From Chromatiaceae bacterium (GTDB taxonomy: Bacteria; Pseudomonadota; Gammaproteobacteria; Chromatiales; Chromatiaceae), in NCBI GenBank assembly GCA_024235415.1, contig JACKML010000003.1:186001-250000 (forward strand): 64,000 bases of DNA, in the 5' to 3' direction. Shown piece after piece: positions 43,485-52,500 of the stretch (its first letter is position 1; every line of letters starts with the position of its first letter). A model generated the notes under the pieces. That model was not told where the DNA came from and ran no database searches. It saw nothing but the letters and a program-made list of their open reading frames with translations. The position numbers and the translations under genes are program-made.

Positions 43485-44282
43485 ATGGCGGAATTGATCC
43501 TGAAGTCGCTTTACCGCTACCCGGTGAAATCGCTGCGGGGCGGGGGGTTCGATACGCTGGAAGTGGACGGGCGTGGTCTGTGTTTCGATCGTCACTGGAT
43601 GGTGGTCGATGCGCAGGGACAGTTCGTGACGCAGCGGCAACAGGCGCGAATGGCACTGATCGATACCCGTGTGGATGACGACGGCGGGTTGCTGCTGCAG
43701 GCCCCGGGCATGCCCGATCTGATGGTGCGCGGGGCGCAGGGTGCGAGTTTGCCGGTGGTGGTGTGGCGGGACAAGGTACACGCGATACCGGTGGGTGGCG
43801 ACGCGGATGCCTGGCTCAGCGAGTTCCTGGCGATTGACTGCCGCCTGGTGGTCTTTCCATATGACGCGAGGCGCGCCGTAGACCCGGATTACGCCGCGGC
43901 CACCGACCAGGTCGGATTCGCCGATGGTTTTCCTTTTCTGTTGATCTCGCAGGCATCGCTGGATGATCTCAATGCACGTCTGGCGCAGCCTGTGCCCATG
44001 CTGCGTTTTCGCCCCAACCTGGTGGTTGAGGGCTGCACCGCCTATGCAGAAGACGGCTGGCGGCGCATCCGCATCGGCGAACTGGAGTTCCGTGTCGCCA
44101 AGCCCTGCTCGCGCTGCATCATCCCGACCATCGATCCGGCGACGGCGCAGCGCAGTGCCGAACCGCTGCGTACCCTGATGAGCTATCGCCGGCGCGACAA
44201 CAGGATCTATTTCGGCCAGAACCTGATCCACGACGGTACCGGTAGGCTCGCCGTTGGAATGCCGGTGGAGGTCCTGGAATGA
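43485..44282 (+). CDS. MOSC-domain (YcbX-like) protein
   Basis: A 265-residue protein with the MOSC N-terminal beta-barrel (LYRYPVKSLRG) and the MOSC domain carrying FRPNLVVEG and the conserved Cys in VAKPCSRCIIPTID, typical of YcbX/mARC-type proteins. They bind molybdenum cofactor and reduce N-hydroxylated bases or sulfoxides. Its stop overlaps the next gene's ATG by 4 bp. Confidence 0.87.
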   Translation: MAELILKSLYRYPVKSLRGGGFDTLEVDGRGLCFDRHWMVVDAQGQFVTQRQQARMALIDTRVDDDGGLLLQAPGMPDLMVRGAQGASLPVVVWRDKVHAIPVGGDADAWLSEFLAIDCRLVVFPYDARRAVDPDYAAATDQVGFADGFPFLLISQASLDDLNARLAQPVPMLRFRPNLVVEGCTAYAEDGWRRIRIGELEFRVAKPCSRCIIPTIDPATAQRSAEPLRTLMSYRRRDNRIYFGQNLIHDGTGRLAVGMPVEVLE

Positions 44283-44845
44283 GCCATCCTGACACCGCGA
44301 CGGTGCTGCGCCTGACCAGGGCCTGGCTGGAGACCTTCGTGATCGGTCTCAATCTGTGCCCGTTCGCGGCTACCCCGTATCGCCAGGGCCGCATCGCCTA
44401 TGCCGTGTGTGACGGTGCCTCCCGCGAGGCAATCTACCGGGCGTTTCTCGAATCCCTGAACGACCTGATCCTGGCAGACCCCCGGCAGATTGAAACCGCA
44501 CTGCTGATCGCGCCGCAGGGGCTGGACGGATTTGAGGATTACCTCGATACGCTGGATCTGCTGGAGCAGGCCGTGATCGATGTTGGCCTGGACGGCGTGA
44601 TCCAGGTGGCGAGCTTTCACCCGGCCTACCGCTTCGACGATGCGCCGATGGACGACCCGGCGAATTTCACCAACCGTTCACCCTTCCCGATGTTTCACCT
44701 GATCCGCGAGGAGGGGTTGGCGGCGGCACTCGAATCCTATCCGAGCCCGGAGTCGATACCGCAACGCAACATTGCGCGGCTGCGCGAACTCGGCATCGCG
44801 GGGATCGAAAAATTGATGGAAAGCGTACGCGCTAGTGGCGAATGA
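44279..44845 (+). CDS. DUF1415 family protein
   Basis: A 188-residue soluble protein of the DUF1415 type: WLETFVIGLNLCPFA, FHPAYRFD, NFTNRSPFPMFHLIRE. The family is conserved in proteobacteria but uncharacterised. Overlap with the MOSC gene implies co-translation. Confidence 0.85.
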   Translation: MSHPDTATVLRLTRAWLETFVIGLNLCPFAATPYRQGRIAYAVCDGASREAIYRAFLESLNDLILADPRQIETALLIAPQGLDGFEDYLDTLDLLEQAVIDVGLDGVIQVASFHPAYRFDDAPMDDPANFTNRSPFPMFHLIREEGLAAALESYPSPESIPQRNIARLRELGIAGIEKLMESVRASGE

Positions 44846-45098
44846 CGATCTGCGGGTTCATGTTCAGTTCGCCGTCGGACTCCAGCACCGCATAACGTTG
44901 CCGGTCAGGGCTGACCACGACCGCGATCGCTGTCTCGAAAAGTGGCTGGCGCACGAACGCCAGCTTCCAGCCGAAATTCTCCACCTTGCGCAACGCAACG
45001 GATTGGTCCCGCGTGAGAACGCTATTCAGGTTGGGTGGTATTGCGGCTTTGTTGCCTCGACGTTCGGCGGCGACTGCGTTGTCTGGACTGTGTGCCAT
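44832..45098 (-). CDS. Short conserved-looking protein of unknown function
   Basis: An 88-residue protein with an AAGGAAA ribosome site before the ATG at 45098. The C-terminal part (VENFGWKLAFVRQPLFETAIAVV) looks like a conserved strand-rich core. It overlaps the convergent DUF1415 gene by 14 bp. Function unknown. Confidence 0.65.
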   Translation of the reverse strand: MAHSPDNAVAAERRGNKAAIPPNLNSVLTRDQSVALRKVENFGWKLAFVRQPLFETAIAVVVSPDRQRYAVLESDGELNMNPQIVIRH

Positions 45099-45286
45099 TA
45101 TTATTTTCCTTACTAACAGTACTGCCTTTGCGGCATTAGCTGCACCTTAGCCTGAAAATGCGCCATTGAGAATGTCGTAACCGTGATTGGAGAAGGCGGT
45201 TCTTGTCGCGGCCTTGGCCGTCGTGGCGACGCATCGGTTAGTCTGCATATGGGTCTGCTTCGGCCCGGTTCCTGATACGCATACCC

Positions 45287-46036
45287 GTGTTGCCCGACGA
45301 GCTCTTGTTTATTGCGGTCAGCCTGCTGGCTGCCTTTGTCCACGGTGCCTTTGGCTTCGGCTTTCCGCTGCTGTCGACGCCGCTGCTGCTGCTCGGTTTC
45401 GACCTGCGAACGGCGATCCTGCTGACCCTGGTACCGACGGTGTCCATCAACCTGGTCAGCATCCTTTCCGAGCACCACTGGCGTGCCGCGCTGCGCGACT
45501 ACTGGCCAATCCCGGCCTTTACCATCGTCGGCAGTTTTCTCGGCACCCAGGTGCTGCTGAACGTCGATCCGGACCCGTTTCGTTTCCTGCTGGCGGTGAT
45601 GCTGATCGGTTACCTGGTCAGTGACCACCTGCATCGCAGCGAGCATGTCATCCGTGTGCCCAAATGGGGTATGGCGCTGTTCGGCCTGCTACTCGGTCTG
45701 CTGGCCGGCGTCGTCAACATCTTTGCCCCGCTGGTCGTCGCCTATGCGCTGTACACGCGCATGCCGGTGGCGTTGATGGTGGCAACGTTCAATCTCAGCT
45801 TTATCACCAGCAAGTCGGGGCAGATCATCGGTTTCGTCAGCCAGGGCGCGTTCGACCTTGGTGTCGTCAAGCTGGCGGTGTTTGCCCTGCCACTTATCCT
45901 CGGCGCGCTGTGGCTTGGCATTCGCGTACGCAAGCGCGTCGACATGGCGACCTATCGCGGCATGCTGCGCGGTTCGTTGTGGGTGATCTCGGTCGCGATC
46001 CTGCTCGATGCGCTGCGGCGGATGTTATTCGATTGA
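45287..46036 (+). CDS. TSUP (TauE/SafE) family membrane transporter
   Basis: A 249-residue protein with about seven or eight helices and the TSUP repeats, including AFVHGAFGFGFPLLSTP near the N-terminus and FNLSFITSKSGQII. TSUP proteins export or import sulfite, taurine-derived or other organosulfur anions, which would fit the sulfur-oxidising setting, but the substrate is not shown. The start is GTG at 45287. Confidence 0.85.
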   Translation: MLPDELLFIAVSLLAAFVHGAFGFGFPLLSTPLLLLGFDLRTAILLTLVPTVSINLVSILSEHHWRAALRDYWPIPAFTIVGSFLGTQVLLNVDPDPFRFLLAVMLIGYLVSDHLHRSEHVIRVPKWGMALFGLLLGLLAGVVNIFAPLVVAYALYTRMPVALMVATFNLSFITSKSGQIIGFVSQGAFDLGVVKLAVFALPLILGALWLGIRVRKRVDMATYRGMLRGSLWVISVAILLDALRRMLFD

Positions 46037-46099
46037 CGGGCCGACGAAGGGCGTCGCTGCCTTGTGTGCCGGGCGGCCGTCCTGCGAGCGGGGTTGCTG

Positions 46100-46174
46100 G
46101 TCTGCTTTCGACACCGAAGAGACGTTCACCCTCCATCGCTGCAACGTCTGTTTCTGACAGAAGCGGACGTAGAC
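46100..46174. repeat. Two degenerate copies of a GTCTGcTTTC...-type repeat
   Basis: 46100-46129 and 46146-46174 align to each other (GTCTG, TTTC, GACA, GAAG, GACGT in the same order). A third relative starts at 47079. They lie in intergenic DNA between the TSUP and PEP-CTERM genes. Confidence 0.4.
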
Positions 46175-46217
46175 TATTGGTGCGGCTATGCGAGAACCCG
46201 GCCAGAAGCAGACAAAA

Positions 46218-46246
46218 GAATACCCGCCGAAGCGGGTTTCTTTTTT
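46218..46246. terminator. Rho-independent terminator
   Basis: Stem ACCCGC/GCGGGT with CGAA loop followed by a T-rich run on the plus strand, with a weaker T-run in the other direction; probably shared by the TSUP (+) and PEP-CTERM (-) genes. Confidence 0.75.
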
Positions 46247-46264
46247 AGGCCTGAGTGAAGAAAC

Positions 46265-46831
46265 TTACGTTGCGTTGATCTGTTTGCGCCGTTGGAAACC
46301 ATAGCCAGCGAATCCAATACCGAGTAGTGCGAGCGTAGTGGGAAGCGGGACGGAAGTCGGCGTCCCAGTCAGCATCGAGCCCGTCCGCCAGTTGGAAACA
46401 GCGACGGTGGAGCCGCAGTTGACATCCGAGCAGGTGGCTTCCGCAGCTCCTCCTGAGACGAGGTAGGTGGGCTGGCTCAGCACGCCGCCTGAATTCGTGA
46501 GGTCTGAGACGGACACATTCCTGAGGATCAGCACGGTTGAGTCTGTTGCGTCCGTAGCGCCAGCTTGACCAAACATGATCCCCGTAAAGCCAATCGATTC
46601 TCCTAAGAATTGCGTGAACGTCAGGCCACCTGTGGGAGATGCAGCACCAGTCACTAAACTGACGTTAGAAAAGATGGCGGAATCAGCATCCCAGGTAAAT
46701 GAGCCAGTTGCCGGAGCGTCGTTGGTTACCAAGCCATCCAGCTCCCAAAGTACAGGGGTCGCATGCGCCGGGGCTACCGTTAAACCCACCAGAAAGCACG
46801 ACGTCAAAATTGCTAATGTTTTGTTCTGCAT
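46265..46831 (-). CDS. PEP-CTERM-type exported protein of unknown function
   Basis: A 188-residue protein with a signal peptide (MQNKTLAILTSCFLVGLTVAPAHA), a beta-strand-rich body with few charges, and a C-terminal sorting signal VPLPTTLALLGIGFAGYGF followed by QRRK. The motif has VPLP where VPEP is usual. It would be processed and held at the surface by the same machinery as the peroxidase at the window start. A GAGGAG ribosome site sets the ATG at 46831. Base composition is less GC-rich than its neighbours. Confidence 0.82.
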   Translation of the reverse strand: MQNKTLAILTSCFLVGLTVAPAHATPVLWELDGLVTNDAPATGSFTWDADSAIFSNVSLVTGAASPTGGLTFTQFLGESIGFTGIMFGQAGATDATDSTVLILRNVSVSDLTNSGGVLSQPTYLVSGGAAEATCSDVNCGSTVAVSNWRTGSMLTGTPTSVPLPTTLALLGIGFAGYGFQRRKQINAT

Positions 46832-47270
46832 TACTGCATCTCCTCTAAACGGACGATTCCGCGGCTGCTCCGAAGGGGCCTGCAAAAAAAACGTGCCAAG
46901 CACGCCATTTTCGCGGGAATTCAATGAGTTAGATGCTGCGTGGTTATTTATTCTGGCAAGACTGTAAAGAAATCTGACTCTGAGAAAGATCGCATTGTAT
47001 CGTTCGCTGGAGTAACGATTCTCCGCCCCTAACGACTGGTCAGTGTTGAGGGCGGACGTGCAGCCCCGCCACCGTAATGTCGGCTTCGCTCAACAGCAGC
47101 GGTCGTTCGCTGGCGGCAAACGGAATGCCCGCGCATGGCCGATTGCAGAACAAAAGCGCTGAGCTTCACAAGCCACGGCGGTGGTCAAAAAAATGGGCCA
47201 ACCAAGCCGCACGATTCAACGTTTTGAAAGCAGTTGGTATCGGTCGTCCGGATTTTATTCGCCGCAATAC
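46832..47270. other. Intergenic stretch, partly repetitive
   Basis: About 440 bp between the PEP-CTERM gene and the 47271-47825 gene. It holds a terminator-like hairpin (46884-46904, minus) and a third copy of the GTCTG/GTCGG repeat near 47079-47110. No gene is supportable. Confidence 0.4.
46884..46904 (-). terminator. Terminator-like hairpin upstream of the PEP-CTERM gene
   Basis: Minus-strand stem CGTGC/GCACG with a three-base loop and eight T residues, 53 bp before the PEP-CTERM start. It may end an upstream short RNA or act as an attenuator. Confidence 0.45.
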
Positions 47271-47825
47271 CTACGCGTGTTCTGGGCCATGGTCACGACG
47301 GCTGGCCGGCGGATTGTAGACGCCGACATACTCGCCTCTGGCGTTATCGGGTTCGAGTAGCGCCGTCTGCCCGACTCGGCGTTTCGGATTGGGCCCGTGG
47401 ACGGCATGTGTCTCGCCTACCACGTAAAGCCTGTCCCTGAGTTGACGCATCTCCCTGCGCAGGTCATCTTCCTGCTGCCACAGGCCGCGTTGCTTTGTGC
47501 ATTGCGACCGGGCGGTGTACAGGAATGCCAGGCCGGTGGCGAACCCCACGGCTACCGCCAAGGATTTGAGAACGAAGGCCTGCTCATTTTGGGCGGCTAA
47601 TTCGTAGACCGGTGAATTCGGATTTTGGGTCCAATCGCTCGCCCCTGCCGGAAACAGGTGGATCAGGCCGAGCAGGCTGATGGCGAGCACCACCGCCCCC
47701 AGAGCGCTGAAGGCCCCGCTGTTCAAGCGGCAGGCCTTGTGTTTGCTGGCGAGGCCGCCGAGTTCCAGGTTCACCTGCTTCAACCGGCTGCTGTCGACGT
47801 ACTGAGGTTCTGATTCGTCTGCCAT
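47271..47825 (-). CDS. Two-helix membrane protein of unknown function
   Basis: A 184-residue protein with two membrane helices (about 38-58 and 87-105), a cytoplasmic coiled-coil-like segment (about 112-132), and an Arg/Asn-rich C-terminal tail. No family recognised. It lies in the accessory-looking region. Confidence 0.6.
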   Translation of the reverse strand: MADESEPQYVDSSRLKQVNLELGGLASKHKACRLNSGAFSALGAVVLAISLLGLIHLFPAGASDWTQNPNSPVYELAAQNEQAFVLKSLAVAVGFATGLAFLYTARSQCTKQRGLWQQEDDLRREMRQLRDRLYVVGETHAVHGPNPKRRVGQTALLEPDNARGEYVGVYNPPASRRDHGPEHA

Positions 47826-48292
47826 ACGTTGAAAGTCCAGCGAGCCATCCCGATCCAGATACCAGCATAAACCAACCGGGTTTCAAGCTTAACGAAAAAT
47901 CGCAACCAAGCTGAACCCGGACGGATTGAGTTTGATTGGCGTCAACGCATCAGCAGCCTCGCACCCAACCGACAGACAGTATGTTGGCCGGATGCTGGTA
48001 CAAGGCGCAGGTTGTGGGTCAGGTCTCACATTCCAACAGTCGCGATTAGGGCCGATCGCTGCTTCGCGGTGTTCGGAGTGGGGCGACCGAGCCTGCTCGC
48101 CGAAGTTCGGAATCAATTGCTCTTTGGGGTGGTCTCATTCGCCGCGTGAATCAGCGGAATGAGGCGGACGGCAGGCGCCCGCTCGCACAGCGGGCATAAC
48201 TTGCGATGAGCGCCTTCGGCAAAACCGCGGACCGCAACCTCGCCGCAATCAAATAGCCGAATGGCTGGATATCGTGTTTCCCGAAGTCGCGG
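47826..48292. other. Intergenic stretch without a recognised feature
   Basis: About 470 bp before the three-gene secreted-protein operon. A 78-codon open frame at 47926-48162 lacks a ribosome site and gene-like composition. I see no RNA or repeat that I can defend. Confidence 0.3.
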
Positions 48293-48796
48293 TTACTCGG
48301 AACACACCGCGACTTTGACTTCGCAGCGCTCGCCCTTGTTGTCAGACTTGCAGTTCTCCAGGGCCGCGCGGTTCGCGATATCCTGGCTGGGCGCGGATGC
48401 GGCCGCGCGAATTCCGCTCTCGCCCTCGGCGAGAGCCGCACATGCGTCGTGGAACCAAATTTCGACCTTGCAGTCGTCTTTGTTAACCTGGCGCAGGCAC
48501 TCGCGGGTGGCGCGCCCCTCGGCATCCGGCCTCGAAGCGTATTTGAACGAAAAGCCGAAGCCGCCGGTCGACGGCGAATAGGCGATGGCCCCGTATTTGC
48601 TGACGCTGCGCATGACGCAGCGATGTTGGCAGATCGACCGCGTCGTCGCGCAGTCGCGCTCGTTGAAACCCGCGGTGCAGGAATGGTAGCCGCTTTGGCA
48701 ATCCGACATGCAGTCGGCGGCGGCATCGCGCGCCGACAGTAGAGCGGTCATCAGACAGGCTGCCGCGGTGAATGCATCTCGCCGCAACCACCTCAT
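48293..48796 (-). CDS. Exported Cys-rich protein with a DUF4189-like domain
   Basis: A 167-residue protein with a signal peptide (MRWLRRDAFTAAACLMTALLSARDAAA). The first part is Cys-rich (CMSDCQSGYHSC, DCATTRSICQHRC), suggesting disulfides in the periplasm. The rest (YGAIAYSPSTGGFGFSFKY, then NRAALENCKSDNKGERCEVKV) resembles DUF4189. It begins 1 bp after the stop of the preceding gene, so it is the third gene of an operon. Confidence 0.72.
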   Translation of the reverse strand: MRWLRRDAFTAAACLMTALLSARDAAADCMSDCQSGYHSCTAGFNERDCATTRSICQHRCVMRSVSKYGAIAYSPSTGGFGFSFKYASRPDAEGRATRECLRQVNKDDCKVEIWFHDACAALAEGESGIRAAASAPSQDIANRAALENCKSDNKGERCEVKVAVCSE

Positions 48797-48797
48797 G

Positions 48798-49367
48798 TCA
48801 GCGGCCCGGCCGCGCGGCCGCACCTTGCGGCGCCGCACGGGTGAAATAACGGCCGATGCGGTCTTGGTCGAAACCGAGATCGAGCGCGGCCCGATTGGTC
48901 GCCCTGTCCAGGACGCGATCGGCGGCAACACGTTGTTCGATAACCGCGGATTGACAGTCCAGACTGGCGCCGCAGTTTTCGATTTTCTGGAGAAAACTGT
49001 GCAAATCGGAGGTCCGCTGTGCCGCGATTTTCTGTAGCGTCGTCTCGTGGTTCCGCCGCGCGGCCTGCATCGCACCGGGCAGGGATTCCTCAGATTTCGC
49101 ATAGTCGGGAAGGCTGGCATCGCCGCTGGGTCCCAGATTGTCGCGCACCCAATAACATTCCTTGTCGCGCCCCGGGACGCGCCTTGCGATATTGAAGCCG
49201 GCGTCCGGCAAGGTCTTGCTATTGCAGGACGCATGCACCACATAGCGTTCAACCGGGCGGCCCTGGTCATCGAAGTCGTAGCGCGATTGGGGCAGAGCGG
49301 TCTCTACAGTCAACCCGGTGGCGACGGCCATGGCCGCCGTGACAGCGATGCACGAAATCCTTTTCAT
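48798..49367 (-). CDS. Exported protein of unknown function, middle gene of the operon
   Basis: A 189-residue protein with a signal peptide (MKRISCIAVTAAMAVATGL). Its body has a Cys pair (SCNSK, KECYW) and a helical C-terminal half with two more Cys (ENCGASLDCQ). No family recognised. The ATG at 49367 follows a GGGAT site, 19 bp after the stop of the upstream gene. Confidence 0.68.
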   Translation of the reverse strand: MKRISCIAVTAAMAVATGLTVETALPQSRYDFDDQGRPVERYVVHASCNSKTLPDAGFNIARRVPGRDKECYWVRDNLGPSGDASLPDYAKSEESLPGAMQAARRNHETTLQKIAAQRTSDLHSFLQKIENCGASLDCQSAVIEQRVAADRVLDRATNRAALDLGFDQDRIGRYFTRAAPQGAAARPGR

Positions 49368-49386
49368 GATCCGATCCCGCATTTTT

Positions 49387-50439
49387 CTAGCGGCATTTCC
49401 CGATCCCTCCTTCGTCGTACCAGGTGCCGCCGTTGGCCGTGCAGCGACTCTTCGTGTCGGAACTCCAGTAGGATTTTTTTTCACCGGCCGTACCGGACGT
49501 GTGCGGCTGATTCTGCGCGAGCACTTTGCGCCAGATATCGGCCATGTTCTGCCAGTCCTTTTGTGATTGCGCGATGTAGCCGGTGACGTCCTTGCGGATG
49601 CGTTCCCCTGTCGTCGCGGAGAACGACGCCGCTTGGCGCTGGTCGGTCACGACCCGCCAAACCGCGCCGTAACCTTTGTACATACGCACGCTTGCCCTGG
49701 TCAGACCGCCGGAAACGCCGGCGCTCTTGGCGAGCACCACTATGTCCGGCAAATCCAGAATATCGGGCGGCAAGGCGGCAGTCGCGGTGCGTGCCCCGTC
49801 ACCGGTCGAATGCTCGACGTCGTAAGCGGTCATGTTGATATGCATTTCGCGATCGCTCGACGGCGAATAGAAATGCACCATGGTGGCGTAGTGGCCGTTC
49901 GGCAGTTCACGGATGTCGATCCAAGTCGGCAGCGCATCCGTTTGCCAAGATAGCGCGTCCTGAGCCAGGTCCCTTAGCAGTGCTGGCAATCCGCCAGGGA
50001 CATACCGGCCGTCGAGTTTTCTGGTCTGGAAGTTTGGTGGGCGCGTGACGCGCGTCCATTCGGTTTCGATGTTGAGTGGCGGTGGCAACTCGAGTCCAAT
50101 CTTTTCCTTTCCAAGGCGTTTGAATTTGAGGTCGCTGTTTAACCGCGAACTGACAGCGCTTCGAAAGGCGATCGTCGGCCCCGTGACCGAATAGGATCCA
50201 CGGTCGGCCATCCAGCCCTTGGCGTGTTTGGTGTAGGTTCCGTCCTCGTGCAGCTCAAGGACTTCCAGATATTCCTGGCCGACCGCGACTTTGTAGCGCT
50301 GCATCCATACACCGGCCAAGAAGCCACCACTGTTTTCGCCCGGTTGTTGGTTCCAAACTGCGCTGTTGACCATGCTCGGCATGGCCAAACCAAAAATCAC
50401 AACGATGGCCGCAAATGCGCGCAAAATCGGGTTTTCCAT
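49387..50439 (-). CDS. Exported protein of unknown function, first gene of the operon
   Basis: A 350-residue protein with a signal peptide (MENPILRAFAAIVVIFGLAMPSMVNSA). The N-terminal 100 residues look like a small strand-rich domain (YLEVLELHEDGTYTKH, GSYSVTGPTIAF) and the C-terminus has two Cys (SRCTANGGTW, GGIGKCR). No family recognised. With the two following genes it forms an operon of secreted, Cys-containing proteins. Confidence 0.68.
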   Translation of the reverse strand: MENPILRAFAAIVVIFGLAMPSMVNSAVWNQQPGENSGGFLAGVWMQRYKVAVGQEYLEVLELHEDGTYTKHAKGWMADRGSYSVTGPTIAFRSAVSSRLNSDLKFKRLGKEKIGLELPPPLNIETEWTRVTRPPNFQTRKLDGRYVPGGLPALLRDLAQDALSWQTDALPTWIDIRELPNGHYATMVHFYSPSSDREMHINMTAYDVEHSTGDGARTATAALPPDILDLPDIVVLAKSAGVSGGLTRASVRMYKGYGAVWRVVTDQRQAASFSATTGERIRKDVTGYIAQSQKDWQNMADIWRKVLAQNQPHTSGTAGEKKSYWSSDTKSRCTANGGTWYDEGGIGKCR

Positions 50440-50684
50440 CGCAGTTCGCCTTTACCGGATTTTAAGTATTCGACGGAAACGCTAGCATTTTCCCGTGCCA
50501 TGAAAAAGCCTGGGTTTGCTGTGTTCACCCGGGCGCGAACGGTCTTGCGGCGCCGGTACTCGTGGGCGAAATCGATGCGCGCGGGTCGATCGCCGTTATG
50601 AGCGATTCGGAGAGATGGTGACGTGAGGTAGGACTCTCCGGGCGATGCGGCTATCGCATCTTGAATCCCCGGAGACAACCGGTT

Positions 50685-51098
50685 TCATTCCTCCACACCC
50701 CGCCGCAACCGCTTGGTCGCACCGCGCTTTGTCTTGCTGTCCATGCGCTTGCGCTGCGAGGACTTGCTGGGCTTGGTAGGGCGGCGTCTCTTGGGTACAT
50801 GGCTGGCGGCGACGATCAGTTCGCGCAGCCGTTCGATCGCGTCGACACGGTTCTTTTCCTGGGTGCGAAAACGCTGCGCCTTGATCACCAGGATGCCGTC
50901 GGCGGTGATGCGTTGATCGCGTAGCGCCAGCAGGCGCTGCTTCAGGGCGTCGTCGAGTGACGAGGTCGCGATGTTGAAACGCAGATGCAGTGCGGAAGAG
51001 ACCTTGTTGACGTTCTGCCCGCCAGCGCCCTGTGCCCGGATCGCCTGCCAATCCAGTTCTTCGTCCTGCAATACGATGTCGGGGGTGATCTGCAGCAT
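50685..51098 (-). CDS. arfB: Ribosome-rescue peptidyl-tRNA hydrolase ArfB
   Basis: A 137-residue protein with the release-factor catalytic motif GGQ at residues 26-28 (GAGGQNVNK) and a Lys/Arg-rich C-terminal tail that enters the empty mRNA channel. It frees stalled ribosomes by hydrolysing peptidyl-tRNA. Domain and length match ArfB (YaeJ) closely. Confidence 0.92.
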   Translation of the reverse strand: MLQITPDIVLQDEELDWQAIRAQGAGGQNVNKVSSALHLRFNIATSSLDDALKQRLLALRDQRITADGILVIKAQRFRTQEKNRVDAIERLRELIVAASHVPKRRRPTKPSKSSQRKRMDSKTKRGATKRLRRGVEE

Positions 51099-51109
51099 AC
51101 GGCCGCAGT

Positions 51110-52240
51110 CTACCCGGCGGGGGTCAGGCGGACCAATCTGCCATCGTCTTCATCGGTGAGCAGGTAGATCAGCCCGTCGGGGCCGGTACGCACGTCACGG
51201 ATGCGACCCAGCTCGTCTTCGAGCAGGCGCTCCTCGTGCACCACGCGATCGTTTTCGATCACCAGGCGTACCAGCAGCCGGAACTTCAGCGAGCCGACGA
51301 ACAGGTCGCCCTGCCACGCGGGGAAGCGGTCGCCGGAATAGAACGCCATGCCGGAGGGTGCGATCGAAGGCACCCAGTAATACAGCGGCTGCGCCATGCC
51401 CGGCTTGTGCGTGCCTTCACCGATCTGTGTGCCAATGCCGTAGTTGACCCCATAGGTGATGACCGGCCAGCCATAGTTGACACCGGGTTGCGGCAGATTG
51501 ATCTCGTCGCCGCCCTGGGGCCCGTGTTCATGGGTCCACAGCTGACCGCTTTTCGGGTGCAGGGTGGCGCCCTGGATGTTGCGGTGGCCAAAGCTGTAGA
51601 TCTCCGGCCTTGTATCCGCGCGGTCGACGAACGGGTTGTCCGCCGGGACGCTGCCGTCGTCGTTCAGGCGGATCACCGAACCCGCGTGGTCGCCGAGGTC
51701 CTGCGCGCGCATGCGTTCGCCGCGGTCGCCCAGGGTGACGAACAGGTGGCCGGCACGGTCGAACACCAGGCGCGAACCGAAGTGCACGCCAGCGCTGGAT
51801 TTCGGTTGCAGGCGAAACAATACCGCGGTGTCGCGCAGGGTCATGCCATCGAGGCGTCCGCGTGCGACCGCGGTGCCGACGCCTCCCGGTCCGGCCTCGG
51901 CAAAGCTGAGATAGACCCAGCCGTTATTGGCGAACTGCGGGTGCAGGGCCACGTCGAGCAGGCCGCCCTGGCCATGCGGTTGGATCGGTGGCAGGCCATC
52001 AACGGTCTGCTCGATCAGGGTGCCGTCGGCCTCGACGATGCGCAGGCGCCCCGGGCGCTCGGTGACCAGGAAGCGGCCGTCCGGCAGGAAGGCGACAGAC
52101 CATGGGTGCTCGAGGCCCTCGGTGAGTGTCTGCACGCGGAAGGCCTGTACTTCGGAGTTCTGGATATCGGCGGCCCATGCCAAGCCGATGGCCGTATGCA
52201 GCAGCAAGATGACGAACAGACGGCTGAAGGCGATTTTCAC
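51110..52240 (-). CDS. PQQ-dependent aldose sugar dehydrogenase-like protein
   Basis: A 376-residue exported protein from a GTG at 52240 that places a signal peptide (KIAFSRLFVILLLHTAIGLAWA). The beta-propeller domain has LEHPWSVAFLPDGRFLVTERPGRL, GGLLDVALHP, FGHRNIQG and HEHGPQGGDEIN, signatures of the soluble glucose/aldose dehydrogenase family (YliI-like). It oxidises sugars in the periplasm with PQQ. Longer in-frame starts up to 52507 look non-coding. Confidence 0.88.
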   Translation of the reverse strand: MKIAFSRLFVILLLHTAIGLAWAADIQNSEVQAFRVQTLTEGLEHPWSVAFLPDGRFLVTERPGRLRIVEADGTLIEQTVDGLPPIQPHGQGGLLDVALHPQFANNGWVYLSFAEAGPGGVGTAVARGRLDGMTLRDTAVLFRLQPKSSAGVHFGSRLVFDRAGHLFVTLGDRGERMRAQDLGDHAGSVIRLNDDGSVPADNPFVDRADTRPEIYSFGHRNIQGATLHPKSGQLWTHEHGPQGGDEINLPQPGVNYGWPVITYGVNYGIGTQIGEGTHKPGMAQPLYYWVPSIAPSGMAFYSGDRFPAWQGDLFVGSLKFRLLVRLVIENDRVVHEERLLEDELGRIRDVRTGPDGLIYLLTDEDDGRLVRLTPAG

Positions 52241-52500
52241 GTCGGGATACCGGTGGGCTTTGCTGCCCCGATTCTGTTCCGCTTCGCGGTCGCTCACAAC
52301 CGGTGCCATGCGCGGGAAAGACCAGCCGAACGGTTGCGCAATGGCGGACAGCGTTGCGGCGGCAGAAATCTTTTCTGCGGCCTCTAACAATGTTGGTGGG
52401 TGAAGATAGACTGAAATAACCGGTCCATTGATCGATTGCCGATCGTGGTCACCGCGCTGCGATGGATGTTCGAAGGAGTTGCTTGCAAAGGAGCTCACCG

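Noticed and set aside
46905..47060. Possible c-di-GMP riboswitch upstream of the PEP-CTERM gene
   Set aside because: I looked for the GEMM-type conserved core and found none; only the short hairpin with T-run is supportable.
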